64,000 bases of DNA from Siniperca chuatsi (GCF_020085105.1 NC_058063.1:4702001-4766000); one strand, 5' to 3'; counted from the stretch's first letter, positions 1 through 10,499 are shown. Numbers and translations: made by a program. The notes: a model not told the origin generated them from the letters alone.

Positions 1-7
1 GCTGCGC

Positions 8-1266
8 TCATGAAAGGTGTACCGTTATCACTGGAGATCTTATCTGGAATATCCCAGCAGGGGACGATATCTCGACGCATGCTGGTCCCATGCTCATAAG
101 ACTCCTTGCTACTGCTGCTGAATCCTGTTTGGCCTCTACCCATTTAGAGAACATGTCAACAATGACCAAACAATATTTCTTTCCCTCACTGGGTGTCAGC
201 TCAATGAAATCCATCTGCATTTTTGGCAAAATAAAATTTTTGAGAGAAGTTATTAAATCCCTTTGCGAACCAGCATCTGTTCCGCTCCAGCACCATGCTC
301 CTCTTTGACCCATGGTCTCGCCCATGGGTCAACACAACATAATTATGGAACAGATACTTCGGTAAGCATGGTCTGTCACTTGGTCCATACCACACTTTGT
401 CTGTGACAGTGCAGCCTGCCTTTCGCCACACTGCTTTTTCCTCTGCCGTTGCTGTTGTCTGCAGTCCCTGCAGATCAGCTGTAGGTGTCAGAGGTTCATT
501 AGTTAGTGCAACACATCAAGTGGTCGGTGTTTGTTGTTATCCGCTCTGGCATTCCCCTGTGAGATAGGATCAAGGTTGTTAGTGTGTGCTTCACATTTAC
601 AAATGGCAATCTGCTTAGGCAACAGCACAGCATCCAAGAGTTCAGCAACCAGTGTGTGATGTGCAATGGGTTTGGCTGTGGATGTAAGGAAGTTTCTGTT
701 TGCCCAGAGTTTTCCAAAATCATGCGCCACTCCCCATGCATATCTGCTATCTGTGAAAATGTTCACAGTTTGGTCATTAGCACATTTACATGCTTCCGTT
801 AATGCAACTAACTCTGCTGCCTGTGCTGAGTAATTTGATGGGAGTGGTTTAGCCAGAATTGTTTCATACAATGTTGTTACTGCAAACCCTGCAAGATTTT
901 TACCAGTTGCTGGATCTCGTGATGCTGAACCATCAACAAACAGCTCCAGCTCTGGATTGATCAATGGTGTTTCCTGCAGATCTGGTCTGGGGAGCAAGTC
1001 TCTGTTATCACTGCCACACAATCGTGAGGTTCACCGTCTGCCGCTGTAGGGAGGAGAGTTGCTGGGTTAAGCACTGTACATCTCTTAACAGTGATATTAG
1101 GCATTTCAAGCAATATGGTGTTGTATCTTAACCACCTGGCTGTTGAGAGATGTGATGTTTTCTGTTCAAGCAATATCATTGAGACAGCATGTGGAACCAA
1201 CAATGTCAGATCAGCGCAACCCACAATGTCACGTGAGGCTATAACAGCTTTCTCTGCAGCCGCCAC
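8..1266 (-). pseudogene. RNase H and integrase remnants (ERV fossil)
   Basis: RNase H is seen at about 503-1021 as ELFVDGSASR, SAQAAELVALTEA and NIFTDSRYAWGV, which carry the D-E-D catalytic residues. Near 8-325 the translation MDFIELTPSEGKKYCLVIVD followed by a FSKWVEA block is the start of a retroviral integrase core. The rest of the integrase lies left of base 1. Broken. Confidence 0.82.
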
Positions 1267-2711
1267 AGCCTTCTCTGCTTCTGGTGTCCAGTGGACTTTG
1301 TCTTTTGCTGCAAGACCTTTCCCATGTACAATATCTGCAAGGCGATTGAGCAGAGCTAGTGTGTCTTTTACACAAGCTTCTCTTGTTTTTTGAGCAGATC
1401 ATAAGGTCATCTACATATTGTAGCAGCGCACTTCCTTCTGTCAATCTCAACATTTCCAAATTGTTTTTTTTTAACGCATTGTTAAAGATTCCAGGACTCT
1501 CCAAATACCCTTGGATGAGTCTGGTGAATGTAAAACTCTTACCTTAAAAAGAAAACGCAAACCAATACTGGCTGTCAGGATCCACTGGGATGCTGAAAAA
1601 AGCATTAGCCAGGTCAATAACTGAAAACCACTTACTCCCAGGTGGCATCTGTGAGAGTATTGTGTGTGGGTTGGGAACATTGGGTGCTCTTGCATGTACT
1701 GCTGCATTTACCGCCTGCAAGTCCTGCACGAATCTCCAATGTTGTGGCTCTCCGGCGTCCCGGAGTTTCCGTCTGACGGGAAAATAGGTGTTCGGACTGG
1801 AGAATTTGCGCATGGAATAATCACTCCTGCTTTTAAAAGAGAATCAAACACCGGTTTAATACCATCAACAGCTTCCTTCTTCAAAGGACTGGTTCTGACA
1901 TGGCCTGTATGAAGATTTTGGTGTGATTACTACAGGCTCAGCATCTTTGATTAATCCTACATCATACTTGTGTTGTGCCCACAAGCATGATGGTACCTGA
2001 TTTAACTCAGGAATTTCTGAGACGTCTTTCACAAAAATGTTTCTGTCATGACTTATTTCATCCTCTGATGTTACCAAACTGGCCATTAAAAACTCTGAAT
2101 CTGGAATGAGCTTAATGCTTCTTACCCCTGTTGCTATAGCTGAAAATCTTTTCCGAATACCTGAAGTTGGTTGTGAAAATCCACCCCTGAGTCTGATGTC
2201 TTTACCCAGCCAGCAGCTTCCTCACAACGCCTGGTCCAAGGGCCCAAGCATTCCCATGTATCCTGCTTTGCTTTGACCAGGGGACATGAGGATATGTGTT
2301 AGGGACCTGAAACAAAGCTTTACACAGTGGATCATTGAAAGCTACTGAGACAGTGCATCTTTTATCATTCCAGTACAACCAGGTCAGCTTTAGTGTGTTT
2401 CTCTCTTTGTCTTGCCTGAACCATGTGTCCTCAAAATGTTTATCAACCCCAAGATGTACATGTGATGTGCAGTGTAACTCTTGTGGCAACTTGATGTCTA
2501 TTCGTGTATAGTTGTCTGGAAAGAGAGCTCTGACCTCAGCAATCAGAGTGTTATTTACAGAGCCAGCAGCTGTGTGAGGCAGTTTCCATTGATAAGAGTA
2601 CATCAGCTCCCTGCTACTGTGTTTCACATATTGCGATGCAGTGTCAGAAATTCTGGCTACAATGATGCCTTCGGGAGTGGAAATCAGAATAATTCCTAAT
2701 CTTATCATCAT
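1229..2711 (-). pseudogene. Reverse transcriptase remnant (ERV fossil)
   Basis: Minus-strand translations show the retroviral RT blocks WRFVQDLQAVN, PNPHTILSQMPP, FSVIDLANAFFSIP and the catalytic LLQYVDDLMI in order from right to left. The part at 2202-2711 is the stretch joining protease to RT and has no named domain that I recognise. The RT is broken. Spacing and order agree with a retroviral pol gene. Confidence 0.85.
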
Positions 2712-2717
2712 ATCTCT

Positions 2718-3242
2718 TCAGATAATGTTGATCGGGCATCGTTTAGATAACAAGAATGAATGTTTAAAGTGTTTCTCAATTTCTTCACTGCATGGCAATG
2801 GTGTGGTATACCTTTCCACCAGGGGCGTTCCTGAAACTCCCACTGTCCTCACAAATCTGCCACTCATCTTTGGAAGGACTGCAAATTCTGACTCTCTGAT
2901 GACAGAATCAGTCGCACCAGAATCCACAAGAAAAACAATATCTTTTCCAGCAACATTGATTGTGTGTTCAGGCATGCGTTTGTATGCATCATGTGTATAT
3001 TCAGTGTATATCTCTGCTGGGGCTTTGTCATCAGTGGCTTGTGTGTGCTCAAGGTAAGAGATAGCCTCACTTATCAATGTCTGTGTGTGTGTCGGTGTCT
3101 CATGCAGGCAGTTGTCTGTGTCTTGTGTGTTCACATGCTCTTTCGTGTCAGTGTGGGTGCTCTTACGTAACTGATGTGAAGAATGCTCTGTCATCTCCAG
3201 TTCAGTGTTCAAGCCAGCTCCTTCCTGACCTGGCGTCGACAC
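2718..3242 (-). pseudogene. Retroviral aspartic protease remnant (ERV fossil)
   Basis: The translation contains FLVDSGATDSVI, the active-site motif of retropepsins, with the flap region and a following VGVSGTP segment further on. It lies between the gag zinc knuckle and the RT remnant, where a retroviral protease belongs. The N-terminal half is rich in Thr/His and has no recognisable domain. Confidence 0.8.
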
Positions 3243-3251
3243 CCCATCTAG

Positions 3252-4182
3252 TCAGTCAGCCTGCTCGTGACTCTTGGGGCAATCTTTTGCCCAATGTCCC
3301 ATTTTGCCACATTTGAAACAAGCGTCATTCCTTCCTCGTCCTCTTCCTCTTCCTCCACGTCCCCGTCGGCCTTGGTCTCGGCCTCTGTTCTGATTCTCAT
3401 ACGCCCTCAGCTGCGCCATGTGTAATCTGTCCGTCAGCTGCGTACTTTTCTTCCTTTGCTCATCTTTGAGGAATTGTTCTGCATGGATAGCGTGTCTCTC
3501 TATGGTCTCCAGGTTACCATACTCCCAGGTCACGCATATGTCCATGGAATGAAAATCAGTTGTGAGGTCCCATCTCCTGCTGCCACCTCCATCATCGGTG
3601 CAATCGCTTTTAAGGAGGTGCAGGAGTTTCATCTGGCCCGGAATTCTTTGTTGCTTCGAGTGCGATAAGGGCTGGAAGGGCGATTGGGGGTGTTTGGGCC
3701 AACCCAATGTGATTTGTAGGCCTCTTTGGGTGTTGGAGGTGCGGGAATGAATGATCCTTGTCCTCCTGTTGCCTCGTTCGGGTATATTGAGGCCGCAGTT
3801 GGTGGCTGTGCCTCTGCTGGTGCTGCTGTTGTAGCTGCTGCTTCTCGTTGTTGAGGCTGACTTCTTTTGATGGGGGCCGAGAGTCCAGATCCAGCTTGGC
3901 ACACTGTGGGACATACTGAGACACAGAGGTGTTTGGCTGATCTGCCCCTGCCTTATTTATTTTTTTTATCCCTGATATGGGCTTCATGCTGCCAACAAGC
4001 ATAAGCCTTCCAGTCTGCTTTAAATTTATTTTTTTCTTTTGAGTGACTTGTTCTTTCTCTTCTAATTTGCCTTTTAATATCTCTATCTGTCTGAGAGAGA
4101 AGCTGCCGGTTGATGGAAAACCAAATTCCTTTACCCAGATGTCCAGCTGGTCAATGCTGTGTTTACCATAATTGGTAATCAT
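3252..4182 (-). pseudogene. gag remnant with zinc knuckle (ERV fossil)
   Basis: The minus-strand translation ends in an Arg/Gly-rich stretch followed by a CX2CX4HX4C zinc knuckle (CFKCGKMGHWAKDC), the nucleocapsid signature. Upstream is a Gln/Pro-rich segment with several PTxH repeats and then the capsid-like region. The frame is not continuous. The protease remnant follows immediately. It is part of the retroviral fossil and not a host gene. Confidence 0.8.
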
Positions 4183-4189
4183 GTAGTTT

Positions 4190-5097
4190 ATATTAGGGAT
4201 TTCAACATAGGTGATAGCAGTTTTGATCTTTCATTCCCAGAAGTTTTGCTATTGTTAGAACCCATATTTATTCTTTAACCCGGATTCCCCAACTATAATA
4301 ACTTCGTTTGGTGTTTTAAATGGCCTCTTTGTGCTTTTTAATATTTTGGCTGGATTCTTAGGAGTGCTTCTGCCACAATTAAGAGGAAAGGAAAAAAGGA
4401 CCTTGAAGCTGGCTGCTAGGGGAAAGACAGTTAGATAGTTCACAGACTTTCTTGAGAACCAACCCCAAAAAAAAAATTAAGTAATATTAACCCTTCAATG
4501 CCTCTTAGAGCGGCCTGTTTTATTGTCTTCCCAGATCATCAGTTTGGCATTCACACTTTTTACTTACTCAGTTTTTAATTATTTTATGTTTTGTTTTGTT
4601 TGGTTTTTTTTTGTCTTTTTATTTTCCCTTTCACACATTCACTCCTCCTCTTTTTAAAGATGAGTTCCAAACTACGAATCTTTAAATAACCCAAGAGGGA
4701 ACCAAATGTGTGTGTAGAAAAGAATTGCAGAAAAGAAACGGTCTGTAAGAAATACTTTGTCTGACAGTGAAAAGTTTGGCCAAATACTGCAATGATTCAC
4801 ACAGACCTGCCCTGCTGGCCCTGCTCACGCACACCCCTCACGGTAGCGAGAATCAGTATACCCCGGGCCCCTTGAATAAACTCACCAGAAAGAGAGTGCT
4901 GCCACAGCCACTAGGTTCACTGGATCACAGCGGTGAGCGAGCCTCGGACACTCAGGGCAGCAGGCCCCCTCATCTCCACCCTTCCTTGCCGGGGAGGTTG
5001 AGGTACAGAGTCCCAGACTCTAGCCGTACACGGTGTTAACCTGCCGCTCCGAGCGCCCAAGTCTCCTCACACGAGTGAAAATGCCGACAACGCCAAA
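4190..5097 (-). other. Retroviral leader / untranslated region
   Basis: This stretch lies between the LTR and the gag remnant. I see no convincing gene in it. The short reading frame at 4767-5039 on the plus strand has no recognisable domain and is probably chance. Confidence 0.5.
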
Positions 5098-5403
5098 TTG
5101 TAGTGGAAATTCCTTCGGAATAAAGAAACACTCAAGGCAATCACTTGTCTTTCTGTAGGTTTACTTCAAGCGTCTGCAGACGGACTCACAGCAGTAAAAA
5201 CATACATCAGTATAATCTGCTCTGAATGAGTACAGAGGAAAAAGAGCATCAGTTATTTATCCAGTCTTCAGGGTCAGACTCCTCAGCCCGGGGAGAAGAG
5301 TGTCCCTGAAGTCTGGACATAACAGTCAGTAGGATAATTTGTAGTTCCATGTCATCATTATCAGTGTACTGTTCTCATCTCACAGTCCAAACAATCATAC
5401 ACA
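5098..5403 (-). repeat. Putative 5' LTR of the endogenous retrovirus
   Basis: Read on the minus strand this 306-bp stretch starts TGTGTATG and ends CCACTACA, the TG...CA form of a retroviral LTR. It carries a TATA-like GATAAATAA near the middle. It lies just upstream of the leader and gag remnants in element sense. The sequence after the LTR on the minus strand begins TTTGGCG, suggesting a primer-binding site a base or two in, but I could not assign a tRNA. The matching LTR is outside the window, so the boundaries rest on these termini alone. Confidence 0.6.
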
Positions 5404-8048
5404 AATGAAGTATTGACGCCAAACAATTATAATAATATCTGTATATTATTATATCAGAGAGTCCGTTTGTTCTTGCCATTACACTCCCTTCTAAATGAAA
5501 TAGAAGAGGAAACTGATGATCCGGTTGGTTTAGTAGAAGTTGTTTCTTGCCATTATTCCAAGTTTTTTAGCGCAGAAACAGTAGATCATATAAAAGGCAC
5601 AATATTGTTAAATAACATAGACAGCGCCGTTCCTGACTATTTAAAAATAGAGTTGGAAAGGGACATAGAACTGGAAGAAATCTTGAAAGCACTTATGTCA
5701 TTGAAAAATGGTAAAGTGCCAGGAATAGATGGGCTTACAAAAGAGTTCCACTTGACTTTCTGGGATGACATTGGGCCTCAGTTGTTGGAATTATTTACTT
5801 TCATTTGCACATTGGGGATTACGGGGAGATCTATGAGAGAGGGGGTGATCTCCCTTCTACACAAAAAAGGAGATGATCGTATAATCTCTAACTATAGGCC
5901 CTTAACAATGTTGTGTGCAGATTACAAGATTTTTAGTAAGATTCTAACAAACCGATTGGTTTCCGCATTGTCTTTTATCATAGGTCCGGATCAAACATGT
6001 GCAGTACAAGGCAGACAGATACAATGGAATTTACAAATGCATAGAGATTTATTAACTTATTCCTGGGAAAGAAATCTTCCCCTTATTGTTCTCAGCCTTG
6101 ACGAAGAGAAAGCTTTTGACAGGGTCAATCATGAATTTTTATTTAGGATATTGGAAAAATTTGGGCTTGGGAATAGATTCAGAAGTTGGTTAAAAATGTT
6201 ATATACAGAGGTAGGAAGCAGAGTTAATGTCAATGGCAATGGTTAATGGTTAATGGTTATAGTTAATGGCAACATTGTTTAAGCAGACCAGAGGGGTTAG
6301 GCAGGGGTGCCCAGCATCAGCTCCATTGTATGTGGTATTTATTGAAATTTTGGCATGTGCAATTAGAAAAAATGCTCATATTAGAGGCATACAGCTTCCA
6401 GGTGGTGAAACTCTGACCTTATCTCAGTTTGCAGATGACACAGTATTGTATTTAGAAAATGATTTTTGTTTACAGGAAGCTATGAATGTTATTGAAGTGT
6501 TTTCAAGTGCCTCAGGGTCTAAGATCAATAAAGGGAAATCACAAATTAAATATGTGGGAAAGTGGAAGGATAGGATCGACGCAACTCTGGGTCTCTCCGT
6601 GTGTTCGGGACCATTGATTTTATTGGGCATATCTTTTGGTAATAGGGATGATGTTGAAACTAATTGGGAGATAAGATTAGGCAAAGTGTTAACAAAACTC
6701 AATATGTGGAAATTAAGAAGGCTGTCTTTCAGTGGTAAAGTTTTAGTTATAAAATCTGACATATTGCCAACATTACTCCATATGGCATATGTCTTTCCTA
6801 TGCCGCCATCAATTTGTTTTAAGCTACAAAAAGCTTTGTTTGATTTCATGTGGGGAGGGTATGAACATATTAAAAGAGAAACAATGTATCAGCCAGTTGA
6901 GAGAGGAGGTAGAGACATGCCCAACTTCAGGTTGAAGTTGAATGTGTTATTTTTTTCAAATGTTTGTACAATGATTATGTCACCTCCTCAGCATAAATGT
7001 CAGTCTTTAATGAAATTTTGGCTTGCTTGTCATTTGAGACCCTTAACTGTGCCATGGGATAATAGGTTTCCCAAAGCAGAGGTCATGCCGGGGTACTATA
7101 ACAGGATAATCAGGTGGGCAAAGAAGTACAAGGAGTGTTGGGACAGATGCTTAGTCCTTAATCACAAAAAGTTGTATAAAAGGTATTGATTGCCAGATTT
7201 GACCCTAGAAATACAATTCATATTCCTACCAAAACGTGGAAGAGAACACAACATAAGCAGTTAGACAATAAATTCAAGGATTTTAATTGCCAGTGCGTCA
7301 CAAGAGATTGGCGGTGAGGAACACCTTATTTAATCATAATCTGACCAGAAATAAGTTCTGTCCAAGAGAGAGATGCTTGGGAACAGAAACTGTAGAACAT
7401 GTATTATTTGAGTGTCCTTTTGCACAAGAAGTTTGGAAGGAATTGGGTCAAAAGTTTGTTTTTTTGAAGGATTTGACTTGGACAAGGGTTCAGTATATGG
7501 ATTTTGATTTGGAGGGAAAGAAAGTGAATAAAGTCTTGGAACTTGTGTCTATTGTGAAGGCCAAGTTATGGGAGGTAAGATGTAGTGTCATTAATGGTGC
7601 GACCAAGTGGTCAGTGCGGGGCACTGCACGAAGTACTGAAGAGGCAATGCAGAGGTGTTTCCAAAGGGAGATTAATAAGTGGGGAATTGACTCAATAAAA
7701 GACAGATGGAAAATTATTTATGGACATGTATAGATGTCAAGGGAGCTTACCTCTTTTAGCTAAATTTGTTGATCTTTTTGTTTAAGTTCAAATGTTTGTG
7801 TGATTGGGTTTGGTGATGTTTTCACATGTAGACATACTGATGTAATCCGGCATTATATCATAGTGTGAAGGAAAAGGTGGAATAGATCTCATAAGGAACT
7901 AAATGGGTTTGAGTATGGGAGTCTATCCTTATTGAATATGAAGTTGACTTGGTTGTGATGTTTGTACCATAACGTGTAATAAAGTTTCCATAAAGTTTCT
8001 TTAAGAATCAAAGAAATAATATATTTCCAAAAAAAAAAAAAAAAAAAA
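5404..8048 (+). mobile_element. Tx1-clade LINE (Keno-like) copy A, 3' part with poly(A), joined to U2 snRNA
   Basis: This is the 3' part of a non-LTR retrotransposon: RT, C-terminal region, a short 3' UTR and a 20-nt A run at 8029-8048. The next base is U2 snRNA nucleotide 39 (or 38, if one A is shared). Tx1-clade LINEs include Keno, described as inserting into U2 snRNA genes, and both protein type and junction agree. The left end is not a natural truncation, because it abuts a retroviral LTR. The LINE's own 5' part and the U2 5' half probably lie beyond the left edge of the window. Confidence 0.85.
5413..7733 (+). pseudogene. LINE ORF2 remnant: Tx1/L1-type reverse transcriptase
   Basis: Blocks in order: LKNGKVPGIDGLTKEF (entry to RT), GVISLLHKKGD, ISNYRPLTMLCADYKI, LSLDEEKAFDRVNHEF (motif A), TRGVRQGCPASAPLY (motif B), LSQFADDTVLYL (motif C, catalytic DD) and a C-terminal Cys/His region (CPRERC...EHVLFEC). 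Frame 1 ends at 6246, where a TGGTTAA unit is repeated about three times, apparently by slippage. RT resumes from about 6266 to a stop at 7189, and the C-terminal part is in another frame at 7287-7733, ending INKWGIDSIKDRWKIIYGHV. So there are at least two frame breaks. The RT would make and integrate cDNA of its own RNA. Confidence 0.85.
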
Positions 8049-8197
8049 TCTGTTCTTATCAGTTTAATATCTGATATGTCCTCTATAAGGGGACGACATA
8101 TTAAATGGATTTTTAGCACCAGGAGCTGAAAACGGGGCTTGCTCCGCTCACTCCACGCATCGACCCGGTACTGCAGCGCTGCCGGGAACGGTGCACC
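8049..8197 (+). ncRNA. U2 snRNA, 3' part (from nt 38/39), split by LINE insertion
   Basis: The sequence TCTGTTCTTATCAGTTTAAT matches vertebrate U2 from nucleotide 39. It continues through stem IIb (GTCCTC...GGGGAC, pairing kept by a G-U pair), the Sm region, stem III (GGGGCTTGCTCC) and stem IV to the 3' end GGAACGGTGCACC. In stem IV the human CCUGG/CCAGG is CCCGG/CCGGG here, a paired change that keeps the helix. The Sm site reads GATTTTTAG instead of RAUUUUUGR. The first 37-38 nucleotides are missing because the LINE lies there, so this locus cannot make a normal U2. Confidence 0.93.
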
Positions 8198-8775
8198 CTT
8201 CTCCTGCCTTGTGGAAACCCAAACACGGACGCGAACAGAGAGGTTCGACGCTCCGCTCGACGCTGGACCAAAAGACTCGAGTCGGGGTGGATGGCAGTTC
8301 TTAGGGCTGGGAGTGGTGGGAAAACCCTCTGTGGACTCCCAGATGTTCCTCATGGAACCTCATTGGGCCCCCAGTCTCAAATCACTGTATCGGCCGCGAC
8401 GCAGCGCAGAATCGACAGCCAGGCGAAGCCTCAGAAAATGCAGCGAGATTTGTGCTTTGGATTGGCAGACAAACTGGCAGGGGTTATTGCCCCATTGCGA
8501 CCAGTATACAATACCTGTTAAATGTGCCCTGCATTTTCCCTCCCTTTCTCTCACTCGTCGCCGAGGGCTTGGCTTGCAAGAGCCTGAGTACTTCTGACGT
8601 TAAAAGCCAGGCCCTAATTTCTCCGCAATCCGATTGGATGGAGCCTGGGATAATGCGGTTAGGGGGAATGGGCGTGGCCTGGTATTTGGGACTCCATCAG
8701 CAGAGTGAGGCTTACCGCGAGGGTAGTGACTGGGGCCGCTAGGCTCACCGGCTGCTCTTGAGGCGAGGCCTGCAC
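8198..8775 (+). other. snRNA array spacer between U2 and U5
   Basis: This is GC-rich sequence without a recognisable gene. I compared it by eye with U1, U4 and U12 on the plus strand, and with U1 on the minus strand, and saw no match. It should contain the U2 3' box just after 8197 and the U5 promoter near its right end; no textbook 3' box stood out. The reading frames here (for example 8139-8597) look like chance frames across RNA-gene DNA. Confidence 0.6.
8711..8730 (+). promoter_or_regulatory. Possible proximal sequence element (PSE) of the U5 gene
   Basis: The stretch GCTTACCGCGAGGGTAGTGA lies 46-65 bp before the U5 start. That is where vertebrate snRNA PSEs sit, and it has the YACC core. 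A similarly placed but weaker GCACCAGGGCAAGGGAGAAG occurs at about 9002-9021, roughly 60 bp before the second U2. Fish PSEs are variable, so this is position-based inference. Confidence 0.3.
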
Positions 8776-8893
8776 TTACTCGGGTTTCTCTTCATAACGT
8801 ACAAGTCTTTTGCCTTTTACTAAAGACTTCCGTGGAGAGGAACGGCCACGAGTTACACCTATTTTTGGCAGGCTTTGCCGTTTGGCCAAGCCT
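8776..8893 (+). ncRNA. U5 snRNA gene
   Basis: The whole U5 fold can be read. The 5' stem strand GGGTTTCTCTTCA pairs with CGTGGAGAGGAAC. The 8-bp stem AAGTCTTT/AAAGACTT carries the invariant loop GCCTTTTACT, which contacts exon ends during splicing. The Sm site is ATTTTTGG, and a 3' hairpin AGGCTTTGCC-GTTT-GGCCAAGCCT follows with one mismatch. Compared with human U5, one A-U pair in the loop I stem is G-C here, a paired change that suggests selection. It lies in the spacer between two interrupted U2 copies in the same orientation. It is probably a working gene or recently was. Confidence 0.9.
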
Positions 8894-9062
8894 CGCGCGT
8901 CTGTGAAAAGCAACAGAGCTGCCCTAGGCGATATCGGGGCGTGGGGCGCTTGGGAGGCGGTGCTGAGAAGCATCCATTGTTATGCGCAGCAACAAAAGGC
9001 TGCACCAGGGCAAGGGAGAAGCGTTCCAGGAGGTGGGCTCCGGAAGCGAAGCGTTAGGGCTC

Positions 9063-9095
9063 ATCACTTCTCTGCCTTTTGGCTAAGATCAAGTG
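9063..9095 (+). ncRNA. U2 snRNA, first 33 nt, interrupted by LINE insertion
   Basis: The 33 nt match U2 nucleotides 1-33 with two differences from human (positions 4 and 11) and stop at AAGATCAAGTG. The sequence then changes to a Tx1-clade LINE. The break falls in GUAGUA (nt 33-38), the segment of U2 that pairs with the intron branch point. This second array unit is therefore also knocked out. Confidence 0.93.
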
Positions 9096-9151
9096 GAGCA
9101 AGAAGGGAAGGAAAGCTACAAAGAGAAGGATACACGAACAACAGAAACGAC

Positions 9152-10499
9152 ATGGCTGCAAAAGCCCATAACCAGCAGATGGTCCCAAAGGTTGGGACTG
9201 CGGTTCCAGGCAGTTTCAGATGCAGAACAAGTTCTATCAAGAGCTTACTTTTGCAAGAGTGTCATTATCGGGCAGCTACATCTGAAGGTGGAAGAAGTCT
9301 ATTGTATTCAGTGGAACCAGCAGGAAAAGGCTTTTGACGTCACCCTGAGGGATGAGGATCTCTACAGAAGAGTGGTTGAAGTCTGCAGCAAAGAACCTGG
9401 GGTAAGGCCCCTGTCCTGTTACCAGGTTCTGAATCTAGACCGACCAAATTTCAGAACCATCACCGTACATATGTTCAACCCTTTTGTGACTGACCTGGCG
9501 TTAGCTGCATTTTTGGAGCAGTATGGAGAGGTTGTGTCAGCTGCTAGGTACGTGAAGGATCCAATGGGGTTTTGGACTGGAAGGCGGCAGTTCCAGGTAC
9601 TGCTCAACCTTGACCCTGAAGGGCCTGGTGGACTGAAGCACCCACCTGCTTTTTTTAGCCTTGGTGGGGATCGTGGTTTTCTATACTACTCCCTGCAACC
9701 ACCTTTCTGTAGGCGGTGTAGGCAGTCTGGCCACACAGAGGCAAGCTGTGCTGGAGCCAGCTATCGTCTTTGCTCACAGCGGGGCCGTGAGGCCAAAGAT
9801 TGCACTGCACCTAAGGCCTGTCATGGATGTGGTGGACTGGACCACCTATATGAGAGCTGTCCTAGCCGCAGGAGAACTTTTGCGGAAGTAGCCAAAACCA
9901 GTGGTGGGCTGGAGGGAGTCAAGGAGCCAGGAAAGGGACACAAACCTGCGGGGAATGTCCCAAGGAGGCCAGCGCGGGAAGAGTCGGGCGCTGTACTTTC
10001 TGAGATTACAAAAGAGGCAGCTCTCCGGTGCAGGGAGCAGACTGGGCTGACACAGAGGACAGGGAGGCCCAGGCCCCCTCGGACAACATGGAGGGGCTTT
10101 TTCCTATGCCTATTTATGGCCCAGTTTCCCCTAAGGTGAAGCAGGGGGCACGGAGAGGCTCACAGGTGTTCGGAGCAGGGCTCCCAACTGAAAGTGGAGA
10201 GAGAGAGGAGGGGGGACACAACAAAAAGACAAGGGGGGAGGGGAAAGAGGGCCAGGCAAGAGAGGCACACAGAGCAAGGGGTAGGTGGAGGGGGGGATGG
10301 GTCAGTCCAGAGGAGTTTCGGGCGACCTGCTCCCTTTAGGGTTGGGGCTGGGTTTTGATCTTTCCCCTGGCCTGCTTATGCTGACATCCCCATCAAGTGA
10401 AGATGCATATGATGGACCCAACAGGGCATCAAGCTCGCCGAACCCAGAGCCCTTTTCCTGGGCAGAACAGATGGACAGTGAGGATCTTTACTCCCCATA
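9152..10499 (+). pseudogene. LINE ORF1 remnant, CCHC zinc-knuckle RNA-binding protein
   Basis: The likely start is ATG 9152 (MAAKAHNQQMVPKV); the frame shifts once soon after, and the main part runs to 10139. It contains one canonical knuckle CRRCRQSGHTEASC, a degenerate one (YRLCSQRGREAKDC, first Cys and His lost) and another good one CHGCGGLDHLYESC, followed by the SRRRTFAEVA tail. The acidic end ...SWAEQMDSEDLYSP stops at 10498-10500 in another frame. At least two frameshifts are present. In this clade ORF1 coats the LINE RNA. Confidence 0.75.

Larger units (their letters stand above)
1..5403 (-). mobile_element. Endogenous retrovirus fossil (class I-like), runs off the left edge
   Basis: Read on the minus strand the parts run in order from the right: an LTR, a leader, gag with one zinc knuckle, an aspartic protease with a DSGA site, RT with a YVDD-type site, RNase H and the start of integrase. 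The other LTR and any env would lie left of base 1. RT and RNase H resemble gamma/epsilon-like (class I) retroviruses more than gypsy, a family-level judgement by eye. The copy is broken, with many interruptions across its length, and is probably not young. It sits within a Tx1-clade LINE that resumes immediately beyond the LTR, so it inserted into that LINE. Confidence 0.85.

Noticed and set aside
9093-9151. Reading frame start at 9093 for the LINE ORF1
   Set aside because: It begins with GTG inside the U2 fragment; a eukaryotic start there is unlikely. ATG 9152 is better.
8139-9337. Several plus-strand frames from 8139 to 9337
   Set aside because: They run across U2, U5 and spacer DNA, in different frames, without domains.
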